From an uncultured Clostridia bacterium (GTDB taxonomy: Bacteria > Bacillota > Clostridia > Lachnospirales > Bianqueaceae), in NCBI GenBank assembly GCA_937892735.1, contig CALBGL010000092.1:1-16160 (forward strand): DNA of 16,160 bases. Reading direction: 5' to 3'. A model generated the notes under the pieces. The model saw only the letters and a list, made by a program, of their open reading frames with translations. It searched no databases and was not told where the DNA came from. Position 1 is the stretch's first letter. Each line of letters opens with the position of its first letter. The translations under genes were made by a program, and so were the position numbers. Positions 1 to 7,290 of the stretch are shown one piece after another.

Positions 1-275
1 GAAAGTAATGAGAAAACAGGGGGATTTCTCATTACATGAGCCTTTGAAATGTTACGACGCGTTGAAAGTAATGAGAAAACAGGGGGATTTCTCATTACAT
101 GAGCCTTTGAAATGTTACGACGCGTTGAAAGTAATGAGAAAACAGGGGGATTTCTCATTACATGAGCCTTTGAAATGTTACAACACTCTGAAAGTAATGA
201 GAAAACAGGGGGATTTCTCATTACATGAATCTTCGAAATGTTACGACGCGTTGAAAGTAATGAGAAAACAGGAAA
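1..275. repeat. 63-bp tandem repeat array with perfect hairpin in each unit
   Basis: Units start at 1, 64, 127 and 190, with a truncated fifth at 253-275, so the period is exactly 63 bp. Each full unit has a perfect 11-bp inverted repeat: GTAATGAGAAA (5-15 in unit 1) pairs with TTTCTCATTAC (25-35) around a 9-nt loop ACAGGGGGA. The stem is identical in all four full units. Changes fall between stems, for example CAACACTCT replacing CGACGCGTT at the end of unit 3 and AATCTTCG replacing AGCCTTTG in unit 4. The fifth copy keeps only the left arm before diverging. Because 63 is a multiple of 3, one frame stays open on each strand (on plus it would read as 21-aa repeats), but I see no ribosome binding site and treat the array as non-coding. 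It may extend left beyond the window. Confidence 0.95.
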
Positions 276-296
276 TATTTCCCAAATTCAGGATTA

Positions 297-336
297 TAAA
301 AAGGCTGCCGCCTCTTTGATTCGAGGCAGCAGCTTC
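297..336 (-). terminator. Rho-independent terminator of amt-PII
   Basis: On the minus strand, GCTGCTGCCTC (333-323) pairs with GAGGCGGCAGC (314-304) around an 8-nt loop, with one mismatch. It is followed by a short U-run from the A-run at 298-302. It begins about 18 nt after the stop codon of the ammonium transporter gene. Confidence 0.8.
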
Positions 337-351
337 TTGTTTAGAAATACA

Positions 352-2079
352 TCAGTTGTCGGAATAGTCCTCATCCTGCAGCGCATCATAACCGCGTTCA
401 CCGGTGCGGATCTTGATGACATCTTCCACATCGTAGATGAAGATCTTGCCGTCGCCCACGTTGCCGGTATAGAGGACATCCTGTACGGTCTTTATGAGGG
501 TTTCCACCGGAATCTTGCAGATGACGATATCGATCTTGATCTTGGGCAACAGACGAGAGCCTACGGGATTACCGCGGAAATACACGGTATGACCCCGCTG
601 AATGCCGTAGCCGAATACATTTGTAACCGTGATGCCGGTAATGCCGAGATGCTGCAAGGAATCCTCCAGATCGCCAAATTTGCTCTGATTGGCCACGATT
701 GTGATCTTGGTAATCTTAGCGCCCGGTTTCTCGTGATGTACCACTTTAATGGCTTCCTCCTTGGAGACTGCGGGAGCCGCGGGAGCCGGAGCAGTATCGG
801 ACAGAGGCATGGCCTCGGTGATAATGGAAAAATCAGGATAGGCCATATTGCCATGTTCGCCGAAATCCAGTCCCTGGATTTCTTCTTCGCGGGAAACACG
901 GATACCGATTGTCTTTTTTAAAACGAGCCAGACAAGACCAGAAGCGATAAAGGTAAAGGCGCCTACGGCCAAGATGCCTACAAACTGCGTACCTAACAGA
1001 CCCAGACCGCCGCCGAAGAAGAGGCCATTTTGCGTGGACAATGTGGTGACACCCGCCTGTGCAAAGAGTCCTACGAAGATCGTGCCTAATACGCCACAAC
1101 CCAGATGCACGGAGGTGGCTCCTACCGGATCGTCGATCTTCATGCGATCGAAGAACATGACAGCCAATACCACGAAAATACCGGCAATCGCTCCAATAAG
1201 GATAGAAGATTCGATGGAGACATAGGCACAGCCGCCGGTAATTCCGACGAGACCGGCTAAACATCCGTTGATCGTCATGCCCAGGTCAGGTTTGCCCATG
1301 ACGATCCAGGAGGTGATCGTGGAGGTCAGAACCGCTACAATTGCGGAAGTATTGGTCGTCACGAGGATATGCATTACGTCTTCCGGATGCTCAAAGCTCA
1401 TGGTGGATCCCGGATTGAATCCGAACCACCCCAGCCAGAGGACGAACAGTCCGATGACAGCTAAGGACATGCTATGCCCCGGAATGGCCTTGGCTTTTCC
1501 GTCCTTATCATATTTTCCAATACGGGGACCCAGGAGCATCGCGCCTGCCAGTGCGGCCCAGCCGCCTACAGAGTGTACAGCGGTATCGCCTGCAAAGTCC
1601 AGGAAACCGATATCAGAGAGCCAGCCACCGCCCCAGATCCAGTGCCCGACGATGGGATAGATTATCAGAGTCAGCACAAAGGAGAAAACAATAAAGGAAA
1701 TGTATTTGACGCGTTCTGCTACGGCGCCAGATACGATGGTAGCGGCAGTCCCGCAGAAGACAAGCTGGAAGAAAAACTTGCCCCAGAAAGGAACCGAAGA
1801 CGTCAGCGTCTCATCGTAGAAAGAAAGATCAGAGGAACCCAGGATCCAGAGATGTTCGGTTCCCAGAATGGGATTGTCGCCGCCAAACATGAGTCCCCAT
1901 CCCAACAGCAGGAAGCCCAGAGAAGAGACGGCGAAGACGATGAAGTTCTTGGATAAGATGTTGACTGTATTCTTGGAACGGGCAAATCCCGCTTCTACGC
2001 TGGCAAATCCGAGGTTCATGAAAAACACCAGGATGGCTGCCAGAAATACCCATAATGTATCGACGAGTGAAAATTCCAT
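352..2079 (-). CDS. amt: Ammonium transporter (Amt/Rh family) fused to a C-terminal PII signalling domain
   Basis: The 575-aa membrane protein conducts ammonium/ammonia into the cell. Residues about 1-395 are the Amt channel, with many hydrophobic segments, the FxxxVEAGFARSKN-like start, VSGAVAERVKY, and the two pore histidines at about His169 (DFAGDTAVHS) and His325 (DPVGATSVHLG). A cytoplasmic linker rich in Ala/Pro (about 420-455) leads to a PII (GlnB/GlnK) domain at about 457-566. That domain shows the T-loop start GYGIQRGHTVYFRG, then LLPKIKIDIVI, the B-loop TGNVGDGKIF and the C-loop RTGE. The T-loop has PVGS where enteric GlnB has the EYMV segment with uridylylated Tyr51, so control by uridylylation is unlikely. 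Effector (2-oxoglutarate, ATP/ADP) control is inferred from the family. The start is set by GAGGAGGG 6 nt upstream. Amt-PII fusions are known in some bacteria, and having PII in cis with its usual partner suggests the tail gates the channel. Confidence 0.95.
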   Translation of the reverse strand: MEFSLVDTLWVFLAAILVFFMNLGFASVEAGFARSKNTVNILSKNFIVFAVSSLGFLLLGWGLMFGGDNPILGTEHLWILGSSDLSFYDETLTSSVPFWGKFFFQLVFCGTAATIVSGAVAERVKYISFIVFSFVLTLIIYPIVGHWIWGGGWLSDIGFLDFAGDTAVHSVGGWAALAGAMLLGPRIGKYDKDGKAKAIPGHSMSLAVIGLFVLWLGWFGFNPGSTMSFEHPEDVMHILVTTNTSAIVAVLTSTITSWIVMGKPDLGMTINGCLAGLVGITGGCAYVSIESSILIGAIAGIFVVLAVMFFDRMKIDDPVGATSVHLGCGVLGTIFVGLFAQAGVTTLSTQNGLFFGGGLGLLGTQFVGILAVGAFTFIASGLVWLVLKKTIGIRVSREEEIQGLDFGEHGNMAYPDFSIITEAMPLSDTAPAPAAPAVSKEEAIKVVHHEKPGAKITKITIVANQSKFGDLEDSLQHLGITGITVTNVFGYGIQRGHTVYFRGNPVGSRLLPKIKIDIVICKIPVETLIKTVQDVLYTGNVGDGKIFIYDVEDVIKIRTGERGYDALQDEDYSDN

Positions 2080-2101
2080 ACAAAACCCTCCTCAAATAAA
2101 G

Positions 2102-2144
2102 AAAGAGGACAAAGGTGTTTCCCGGGAACACCTTTGTCCTCTTT
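2102..2144 (-). promoter_or_regulatory. Long hairpin at the 5' end of the amt transcript
   Basis: A 17-bp perfect inverted repeat (AAAGAGGACAAAGGTGT at 2102-2118, and its complement at 2128-2144) surrounds a 9-nt centre TTCCCGGGA that can pair further. Given the promoter at 2151-2179, transcription should start near 2143, so the hairpin would form the first nucleotides of the mRNA. It ends about 8 nt before the ribosome binding site. It could stabilise the mRNA, act as an operator in DNA, or affect ribosome access. The run after it (CTTTCTTTATTT) is too mixed for a standard terminator. Confidence 0.8.
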
Positions 2145-2150
2145 GCGAAT

Positions 2151-2179
2151 ATTATAGCGTGCAAGAAATAAAATGTCAA
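2151..2179 (-). promoter_or_regulatory. Consensus sigma-70/SigA promoter of amt-PII
   Basis: Reading the minus strand, TTGACA (2179-2174) and TATAAT (2156-2151) are separated by exactly 17 bp, a perfect match to the housekeeping consensus. A-tracts lie upstream of the -35. The ammonium transporter can therefore be transcribed independently of the acn-icd operon. Confidence 0.88.
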
Positions 2180-2189
2180 TATAATCTGG

Positions 2190-2230
2190 GCATTTTTTTG
2201 TGGTTTGTTGAAAAACCGAAAAAATTATGC
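2190..2230. repeat. Imperfect A/T-rich inverted repeat between icd and amt
   Basis: GCAT (2190-2193) and ATGC (2227-2230) flank A/T tracts and an inner GGTTT/AAACC stem. It overlaps the icd stop codon. The U-rich tract precedes rather than follows the stem on the minus strand, so it is a poor intrinsic terminator. I see no better one for acn-icd, and read-through into amt is possible. Confidence 0.4.
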
Positions 2231-3433
2231 TCGTTTTGTCTCCAGTGTACGACGAATCTGACGAATGAAATCCAGGGAGTTTAGTACAGTCGGTGTAATA
2301 TCATCGCACAGTAGCGCCAGGTCTTTGGTCATATAGCCAGCCTCCATGGTTTCCAGGCAGGAAGCGTCCAATTGGTTGGCAAACTCGACAAGCGCCTGAT
2401 TGCCATCCAATTCTCCGCGTTTACGCAGTGCGCCGCTCCAGGCAAAGATGGTAGCAATGGGATTGGTGGAAGTTTCTTCCCCTTTCAGATAGCGGTAGTA
2501 GTGGCGGGTCACGGTGCCATGCGCTGCCTCATATTCAAAATTCCCATCCGGAGAGACGAGAATGCTGGTCATCATGGCCAAAGAACCGAAGGCAGTGGAA
2601 ATCATATCGCTCATCACATCGCCGTCATAATTCTTGCAGGCCCAGATATAGCCGCCCTTAGAACGGATCACACGAGCCACCGCGTCATCGATCAGCGTAT
2701 AGAAATATTCCAGCCCCTCCTTCTCGAAGGCTTCTTTATAATGCTTCTCGTAAATATCCTGGAAGAGCAGCTTGAAGGTCTGATCATACTGCTTTGAGAT
2801 GGTATCCTTGGTAGAAAACCACAGATTCTGATGCGCGGACAGTGCATACTGGAAGCAGGAGTGGGCGAAGGAGATAATGGACTGATCCTTATTGTGCATG
2901 GCCTGCAGCACACCGGGCCCCTCAAAGGAAGCGACTTCTTCCACAGTCTCCTGCCCCGTGGTATTCGTGAAGACCAACTTCGCGGTGCCGGGTTCCGTCA
3001 CGCGGATCTCCGCAGCCTTGTAGACATCGCCATAGGCATGACGGGCAATCGTGATGGGCTTTTCCCAATTCCGGACGACGGGTTTTACATGGCTGATCAG
3101 AATCGGAGCTCGAAATACCGTGCCATCCAGAATCGCGCGAATCGTCGCATTGGGGCTTTTCCACATCTTCTTCAACTTATATTCTTCCACACGCTGCGCA
3201 TTCGGCGTGATGGTGGCGCATTTCACCGCGACATGCAGGCGTTTGGTCGCCTCTGCGGAATCGATTGTTACCTGGTCGTTCGTCTCGTCCCGATGGGGCA
3301 GACCCAGATCATAGTACTCAGTAGAGAGATCCACAAAGGGCAGCAGGAGTTCCTCCTTAATCTGCTGCCACAGGATGCGGGTCATCTCATCGCCGTCCAT
3401 CTCCACGATGGGATTCATTTGGATTTTCTGCAT
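2225..3433 (-). CDS. icd: Isocitrate dehydrogenase, NADP-dependent (eukaryotic-type homodimeric class)
   Basis: Cytosolic enzyme (402 aa) that oxidatively decarboxylates isocitrate to 2-oxoglutarate and CO2 with NADP+ and a divalent metal. It resembles the IDH1/IDH2 class rather than E. coli Icd. It has EMDGDEMTR near residue 11, substrate-binding SPNATIRAILDGTVFR (Arg99, Arg108), ARHAYGD with Arg131 and catalytic Tyr134, Lys209 in FSTKDT, metal-binding aspartates in LIDD and KNYDGDVMSD (about 249-276), and HGTVTRH (305-311), whose Arg/His pair reads the NADP 2'-phosphate. Length is slightly below the usual 410 or so. AAGGAGG lies 5 nt before the ATG, which starts only 10 nt after the aconitase stop, so the two form an operon. 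2-Oxoglutarate feeds glutamate synthesis and is the PII effector, fitting the neighbouring amt-PII gene. Confidence 0.95.
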   Translation of the reverse strand: MQKIQMNPIVEMDGDEMTRILWQQIKEELLLPFVDLSTEYYDLGLPHRDETNDQVTIDSAEATKRLHVAVKCATITPNAQRVEEYKLKKMWKSPNATIRAILDGTVFRAPILISHVKPVVRNWEKPITIARHAYGDVYKAAEIRVTEPGTAKLVFTNTTGQETVEEVASFEGPGVLQAMHNKDQSIISFAHSCFQYALSAHQNLWFSTKDTISKQYDQTFKLLFQDIYEKHYKEAFEKEGLEYFYTLIDDAVARVIRSKGGYIWACKNYDGDVMSDMISTAFGSLAMMTSILVSPDGNFEYEAAHGTVTRHYYRYLKGEETSTNPIATIFAWSGALRKRGELDGNQALVEFANQLDASCLETMEAGYMTKDLALLCDDITPTVLNSLDFIRQIRRTLETKRA

Positions 3434-3443
3434 AATAACCTCC

Positions 3444-5690
3444 TTATTTCAGTCCGGCTGCGTAGTAGTTGATCAGGCAGCCTTCCAGTATGATCTTCTT
3501 CTCATCCTCGGTCAATCCTTTAATGTACAGCGTGATAGGCGTCTTGCCCCCCGCGCTGAGCACGGTAGCCGGAATCTCTTCCTGCCCCGAGAGAATGGCC
3601 TGACGAATGCCCGGCACAAAGATGTAATCGCCGGTTTCGTAATCGAAGGGAGTATCCGGAGCCAGGGTAAAGGGCAGGATGCCCCAGTTGATACAGTTGC
3701 TGCGATACCGTTTGGTCGCGTATTCATAACAGATATTGGCGGCGCCTCCCAGAACCTTCTGACAGGAGGCCGCCTGCTCCCTGGCGGATCCGTCGCCGGG
3801 TTTGGTAGCGAAGATGGCGGAGCCAAAACTGGTATGAGTCAGCAGTGTATCCGCGTCTCCCAGCTCGGCGAGCAGATCATGAAGCATAGTGGGCGCATGG
3901 CCGGCCAGACGTTCGGCCTCGATGGCCTGGATCTCCTTGGCGCGGCTTACATATTCCGGCACACGGCGGGAAAGCGCGAACTCGGCCAGACGCAGCGGAT
4001 TGGAACGATAGCTGGAAGTCTCACCGGAAGGAATCAGCTCGTCAGTGGTGGTCACAGGGTCGTGAATCACAGCGGCGAGTTTCAGCAGCACATTCTCGGA
4101 CAACGGATACATCTTGGGCCAGTCTGTGATGTTAGGGCCCAGACGCAGAGGTTCCTCCGGCAGCGGATGTCCATAACCATTGTAAATGCGTTTCTGATAG
4201 ATAGTGTCATCGTAGGTATAGGTGGGATGATCGCTTGTGTATTCTATGTCGGTAGCCGGTGTCAGGAAGCCGGCATTCGCAGCGGTCGCTGCGATGGAAC
4301 GAGCGTCCATCAGCGCGACAGCGCTGAGCTGGCCCTCACCGGGCTTAGAGCCTTCCCGATTGGGGAAGTTGCGGGTGGTATGACGAATGGAGAGGCCGTT
4401 GTTCGACGGCACATCGCCCGCGCCGAAACAAGGACCGCAGAAGCAGGGCTTGAACACGGCGCCAGCCTCCATCAGTTCGGCCTGTACTCCGTTTTTCACG
4501 AGTGCCAGATTGATAGGCAAGCTGGAAGGATATACGGACAGGGAGAAATAACCGTTTCCGGTCGAAGCGTTTTTCAATATGCTGGCGGCTTCACAGATAT
4601 TATCATACATACCGCCGGCACATCCGGCGATGATACCCTGATCTACACGAATACGTCCATCCACCAGTTTATCGGTCAGGTGCAGCTGCGCCTTGGAACC
4701 AAAGGAACGGGCAGCTTCCTTCTCAACTTCCCGCAGGATATCTCCGGGATTCTCACAGAGTTCTCGGATCGAATAGGCATTGGAAGGATGGAAGGGAAGC
4801 GCGATCATAGGCTCCACTGTGGACAGGTCGATGCGGATCATGCCATCATAGTAGGCATAATTCTCCGGAGAGAGCTTTTTGTAGTCCTCCGGACGTCCGT
4901 GGGTCTTATAAAAGTCCTGCACCGTCTCATCCGTCTCCCAGATGGAGGAGAGGCAGGTGGTTTCGGTGGTCATGACATCGATGCCGATACGAAAATCCAT
5001 GGGCAGATGCTTCACGCCGGGCCCCACAAATTCCAGGACTTTATTTTTCACATAACCGCCTCCGAAGACGGCGCCGCACAGAGCGATCGCCACGTCGTGA
5101 GGACCGACGCCGTGGCGTGGCGCCCCTTCCAGATATACTAGAATGACTTCAGGCGCCGGGATATCATAAGTATTCTTCAATAGCTGCTTGACCAGTTCGG
5201 GACCGCCTTCGCCCACACCCATGGTACCCATGGCGCCATAACGGGTATGGCTGTCAGATCCCAGCACCATGGCGCCGCAGCGAGTGAGCTTTTCACGGGC
5301 GTATTGATGAATGACGGCCACATTGGCGGGAACATAGATGCCGCCGTATTTGCGGGCCGCCGAGAGGCCGAATACATGATCGTCCTCATTGATGGTGCCG
5401 CCCACGGCACAGAGACTGTTGTGACAGTTTGTCATCGCATAGGGAAGCGGAAACTCTTGGAGTCCGCTGGCTCTCGCTGTCTGAATGATGCCTACATAGG
5501 TGATATCATGAGATGCCAATGCGTCGAAAGTGATCCGAAACTGGTTCGGATTCTCGGAAGAATTGTGCGCGTGTAAGATGGAATAGGCCATCGTACGAGA
5601 ACGGCCTTCGCTGGGAGAAGGAAATCCATCCTGCCTAGAGACAGGCATACCATCCACCAGATATACGCCGCCAGAAGAAAGTTCAATCAT
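3444..5690 (-). CDS. acn: Aconitate hydratase (aconitase-family [4Fe-4S] hydratase)
   Basis: The 748-aa protein is an aconitase-family hydratase, predicted to interconvert citrate and isocitrate through cis-aconitate in the cytosol. It has LGSDSHTRYGAMGTMGVGEGG (around 143-162), iron-sulfur ligands Cys357 (AGCAGGMYDN) and the CGPC pair Cys418/Cys421, then SIRHTTRNFPNREGS (434-448). The C-terminal swivel domain carries GDGSAREQAA (632-641) and YRSNCINWGILPF (662-674). The first cluster motif is AGCAGG instead of the common GSCTNS, so it belongs to a divergent branch. Length is close to the 750-aa mitochondrial-type enzymes. Substrate is inferred mainly from the adjacent isocitrate dehydrogenase; a related hydratase role cannot be excluded. 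AGGAGG precedes the ATG by 8 nt. First gene of acn-icd, with its own promoter and a palindrome at that promoter. No citrate synthase gene is in the window. Confidence 0.88.
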   Translation of the reverse strand: MIELSSGGVYLVDGMPVSRQDGFPSPSEGRSRTMAYSILHAHNSSENPNQFRITFDALASHDITYVGIIQTARASGLQEFPLPYAMTNCHNSLCAVGGTINEDDHVFGLSAARKYGGIYVPANVAVIHQYAREKLTRCGAMVLGSDSHTRYGAMGTMGVGEGGPELVKQLLKNTYDIPAPEVILVYLEGAPRHGVGPHDVAIALCGAVFGGGYVKNKVLEFVGPGVKHLPMDFRIGIDVMTTETTCLSSIWETDETVQDFYKTHGRPEDYKKLSPENYAYYDGMIRIDLSTVEPMIALPFHPSNAYSIRELCENPGDILREVEKEAARSFGSKAQLHLTDKLVDGRIRVDQGIIAGCAGGMYDNICEAASILKNASTGNGYFSLSVYPSSLPINLALVKNGVQAELMEAGAVFKPCFCGPCFGAGDVPSNNGLSIRHTTRNFPNREGSKPGEGQLSAVALMDARSIAATAANAGFLTPATDIEYTSDHPTYTYDDTIYQKRIYNGYGHPLPEEPLRLGPNITDWPKMYPLSENVLLKLAAVIHDPVTTTDELIPSGETSSYRSNPLRLAEFALSRRVPEYVSRAKEIQAIEAERLAGHAPTMLHDLLAELGDADTLLTHTSFGSAIFATKPGDGSAREQAASCQKVLGGAANICYEYATKRYRSNCINWGILPFTLAPDTPFDYETGDYIFVPGIRQAILSGQEEIPATVLSAGGKTPITLYIKGLTEDEKKIILEGCLINYYAAGLK

Positions 5691-5731
5691 TGCGTCAACC
5701 TCCTAAAAAATCTGCAAGTTACAATCATAAA

Positions 5732-5761
5732 CTAGGTATAGCTTGATGAAGCCACACCTAG
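5732..5761. promoter_or_regulatory. Candidate operator palindrome at the acn promoter
   Basis: CTAGGTATAGCTT (5732-5744) and AAGCCACACCTAG (5749-5761) form a 13-bp inverted repeat with two mismatches around a 4-nt centre. The two mismatches are G-U pairs in RNA read from the minus strand. It abuts and overlaps the predicted -10 and start point of acn, a typical place for a repressor. The regulator is not known from this sequence. Confidence 0.6.
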
Positions 5762-5789
5762 TATACCATAAATCTGCGGAAAATGCCAA
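5760..5789 (-). promoter_or_regulatory. Predicted SigA promoter of the acn-icd operon
   Basis: On the minus strand, TTGGCA (5789-5784) and TATACT (5765-5760) are 18 bp apart, giving a start near 5753 and a leader of about 60 nt. The -35 also lies in an AAAATGCC/GGCATTTT inverted repeat (5780-5787 and 5806-5813). Confidence 0.6.
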
Positions 5790-5877
5790 AAAAATTTTTG
5801 AAAACGGCATTTTTCGAGAGAACGCCGAAAATTTTTAAAGGATGGCTAGGGAAGGGGCCTGTGATAAAACTCATGAA

Positions 5878-5904
5878 ATATTTCTCCGTTACAGGGCATA
5901 TAAT
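5878..5904 (+). promoter_or_regulatory. SigE-like (mother-cell sporulation) promoter candidate
   Basis: ATATT (5878-5882) and CATATAAT (5897-5904) are separated by 14 bp. This resembles the Bacillus SigE pattern (ATATT, about 14 bp, CATACAAT), and there is no good -35 for SigA at the normal distance. The predicted start near 5911 sits just before the chosen ATG at 5935. Inference only. Confidence 0.45.
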
Positions 5905-5934
5905 GCACAAGAAAAGGAAAGAGGGAAAAGCAGG

Positions 5935-7278
5935 ATGCAAACGAAACCTTATATTGTGCAAAAGGGAGATTCTCTATTTCAGATTGGGAGAAGACTGGGC
6001 GTGGTACCCGAGGGGATCTATCTTTTGAATCGTCTCACCAGTGATGAATTGCAGATCGGGCAGATGCTGCGAATTCCATCCTATGTAGAAGCGCAGACGG
6101 TTCGGGAGGACGTCCCGGTATATCGTTGGGAAGATACGAATGGAGAGATATTGGGACACGTGAATGCCGGTACGCGGTTCCAGGTCATGGATACGACAGA
6201 ACAGTTTCTTCATGTAGTCTATCTGAAACAGATTGGGTATTTGTATAGAAAAGACGCGCAGATTTTAGTTTATGATGATCAAGAGCCTATCATCAGTATA
6301 CTGGGATATTATACACAGGCGGAGGGCGAGCTGTTTCCTTCCTCAGAGAAGACCTTTATAGAGAATACGGATGTGCTGACGCAAACAGCGCTTTTCTTTT
6401 GGCGTCTGGATCCGAGCAGCCCCGTATTGATTGAAAACTCGGCCAATGCATCTCCTCAATATATAGAAGGTTTGGTGTGGGAAGGGCATCGAAGCAATGT
6501 GCGAATGCAAGGCGTCATTCACAATCTGATGTATAAAGAACCAGGGGATTCTGCGCAGACAGTAGAGATTGCTTTAGCCAATGCGGAACGCAGGCAGGCG
6601 CTTGTAGAATCGATTCTGGATCTGGTTCGGGCTTATCATCTGGACGGAATCAATCTGGATCTGGAAGACCTATATCCCAAGGATCAGAGGCTTCTCAATA
6701 TTTTTCTGGAGCTTCTGCACGGTGAACTGCATGAAATAGGGGCAGATTTGACGGTATGCCTACCCCCTAAAATGGAAGATGAGGAGGGGGAATTTGACTA
6801 TGCGTCCATTGGGGATATAGCGGACACGGTCGTCATCATGATGTACAATGAGCATGGGTGGCCGGGGTCAGGTCCAGGCCCTGTTTCATCTTCTACATGG
6901 ATGAGAAGGGTGCTAGAAGGAGTATTGCCGGTCATTCCCGCCAAAAAGATCTTAGCGGCCGTAGGATTGTTTGGCTTTGATTTTAATCTGACGAAGGAGA
7001 CAGTACAATATCTGAGTTATATGCAGGCGAGGGAACGAATGAAGTATTATCGCGCGCAAGCGGAGTATGACTCTACAGCGCAGAGCTGGAAGTTTACCTA
7101 TACAGACGAGAATGGGGAGCAGCATGAGGTCTGGTATGATGATGGGACCAGCATAGTAGAACGAGCTAAGATTGCTGACGAGTATGGGATTCAGGGGTTG
7201 GCGCTGTGGCGTTTGGGTCTGGGGGATCCTCAGAGTTGGCAGGATCTTCGGACGCAGGTGGTAGTGCGAAAAGGATAA
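5935..7278 (+). CDS. LysM-SH3-GH18 protein, spore cortex-lytic (SleL/YaaH-like) glycosidase
   Basis: A 447-aa protein predicted to bind peptidoglycan and cleave a beta-1,4 sugar linkage, as SleL/YaaH-type enzymes do to spore cortex. An N-terminal LysM (residues about 5-47, YIVQKGDSLFQIGRRLGV to LRIPSY) is followed by an SH3-like region (about 52-113) and a GH18 barrel (about 117-440). The active-site motif DGINLDLE (237-244) keeps the catalytic Glu244; the second Asp of DxxDxDxE is Asn, as in YaaH-like members. MMYNEHG (302-308) and the late LALWRLGLGDP with a conserved Trp also fit. No signal peptide or membrane segment is seen, typical of coat/cortex proteins made in the mother cell. I chose this ATG over the in-frame one at 5842 because LysM begins at once, GAGGGA lies about 10 nt upstream, and the likely promoter is at 5878-5904. 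It is first of two genes, the next starting 12 nt after its stop. Confidence 0.85.
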   Translation: MQTKPYIVQKGDSLFQIGRRLGVVPEGIYLLNRLTSDELQIGQMLRIPSYVEAQTVREDVPVYRWEDTNGEILGHVNAGTRFQVMDTTEQFLHVVYLKQIGYLYRKDAQILVYDDQEPIISILGYYTQAEGELFPSSEKTFIENTDVLTQTALFFWRLDPSSPVLIENSANASPQYIEGLVWEGHRSNVRMQGVIHNLMYKEPGDSAQTVEIALANAERRQALVESILDLVRAYHLDGINLDLEDLYPKDQRLLNIFLELLHGELHEIGADLTVCLPPKMEDEEGEFDYASIGDIADTVVIMMYNEHGWPGSGPGPVSSSTWMRRVLEGVLPVIPAKKILAAVGLFGFDFNLTKETVQYLSYMQARERMKYYRAQAEYDSTAQSWKFTYTDENGEQHEVWYDDGTSIVERAKIADEYGIQGLALWRLGLGDPQSWQDLRTQVVVRKG

Positions 7279-7290
7279 GGAGGAATCGGT

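Noticed and set aside
8..319. Open frame of 103 aa with 21-aa repeats in the left array
   Set aside because: It is open only because the 63-bp unit is a multiple of 3 and lacks stops in that frame. There is no ribosome binding site, and the frame runs into the amt terminator.
2190..2230. Strong terminator for acn-icd
   Set aside because: The U-tract is on the wrong side of the stem and the pairing is mostly A-U, so it is kept only as a weak inverted repeat.
3375..5141. 588-aa plus-strand frame opposite aconitase
   Set aside because: It is antisense to acn, which has clear motifs and ribosome sites. The frame is a shadow of codon bias.
5842..5934. Longer N-terminus for the LysM-GH18 protein
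   Set aside because: It would add 31 unlike residues before LysM and start upstream of the predicted promoter. ATG 5935 has a better setting.
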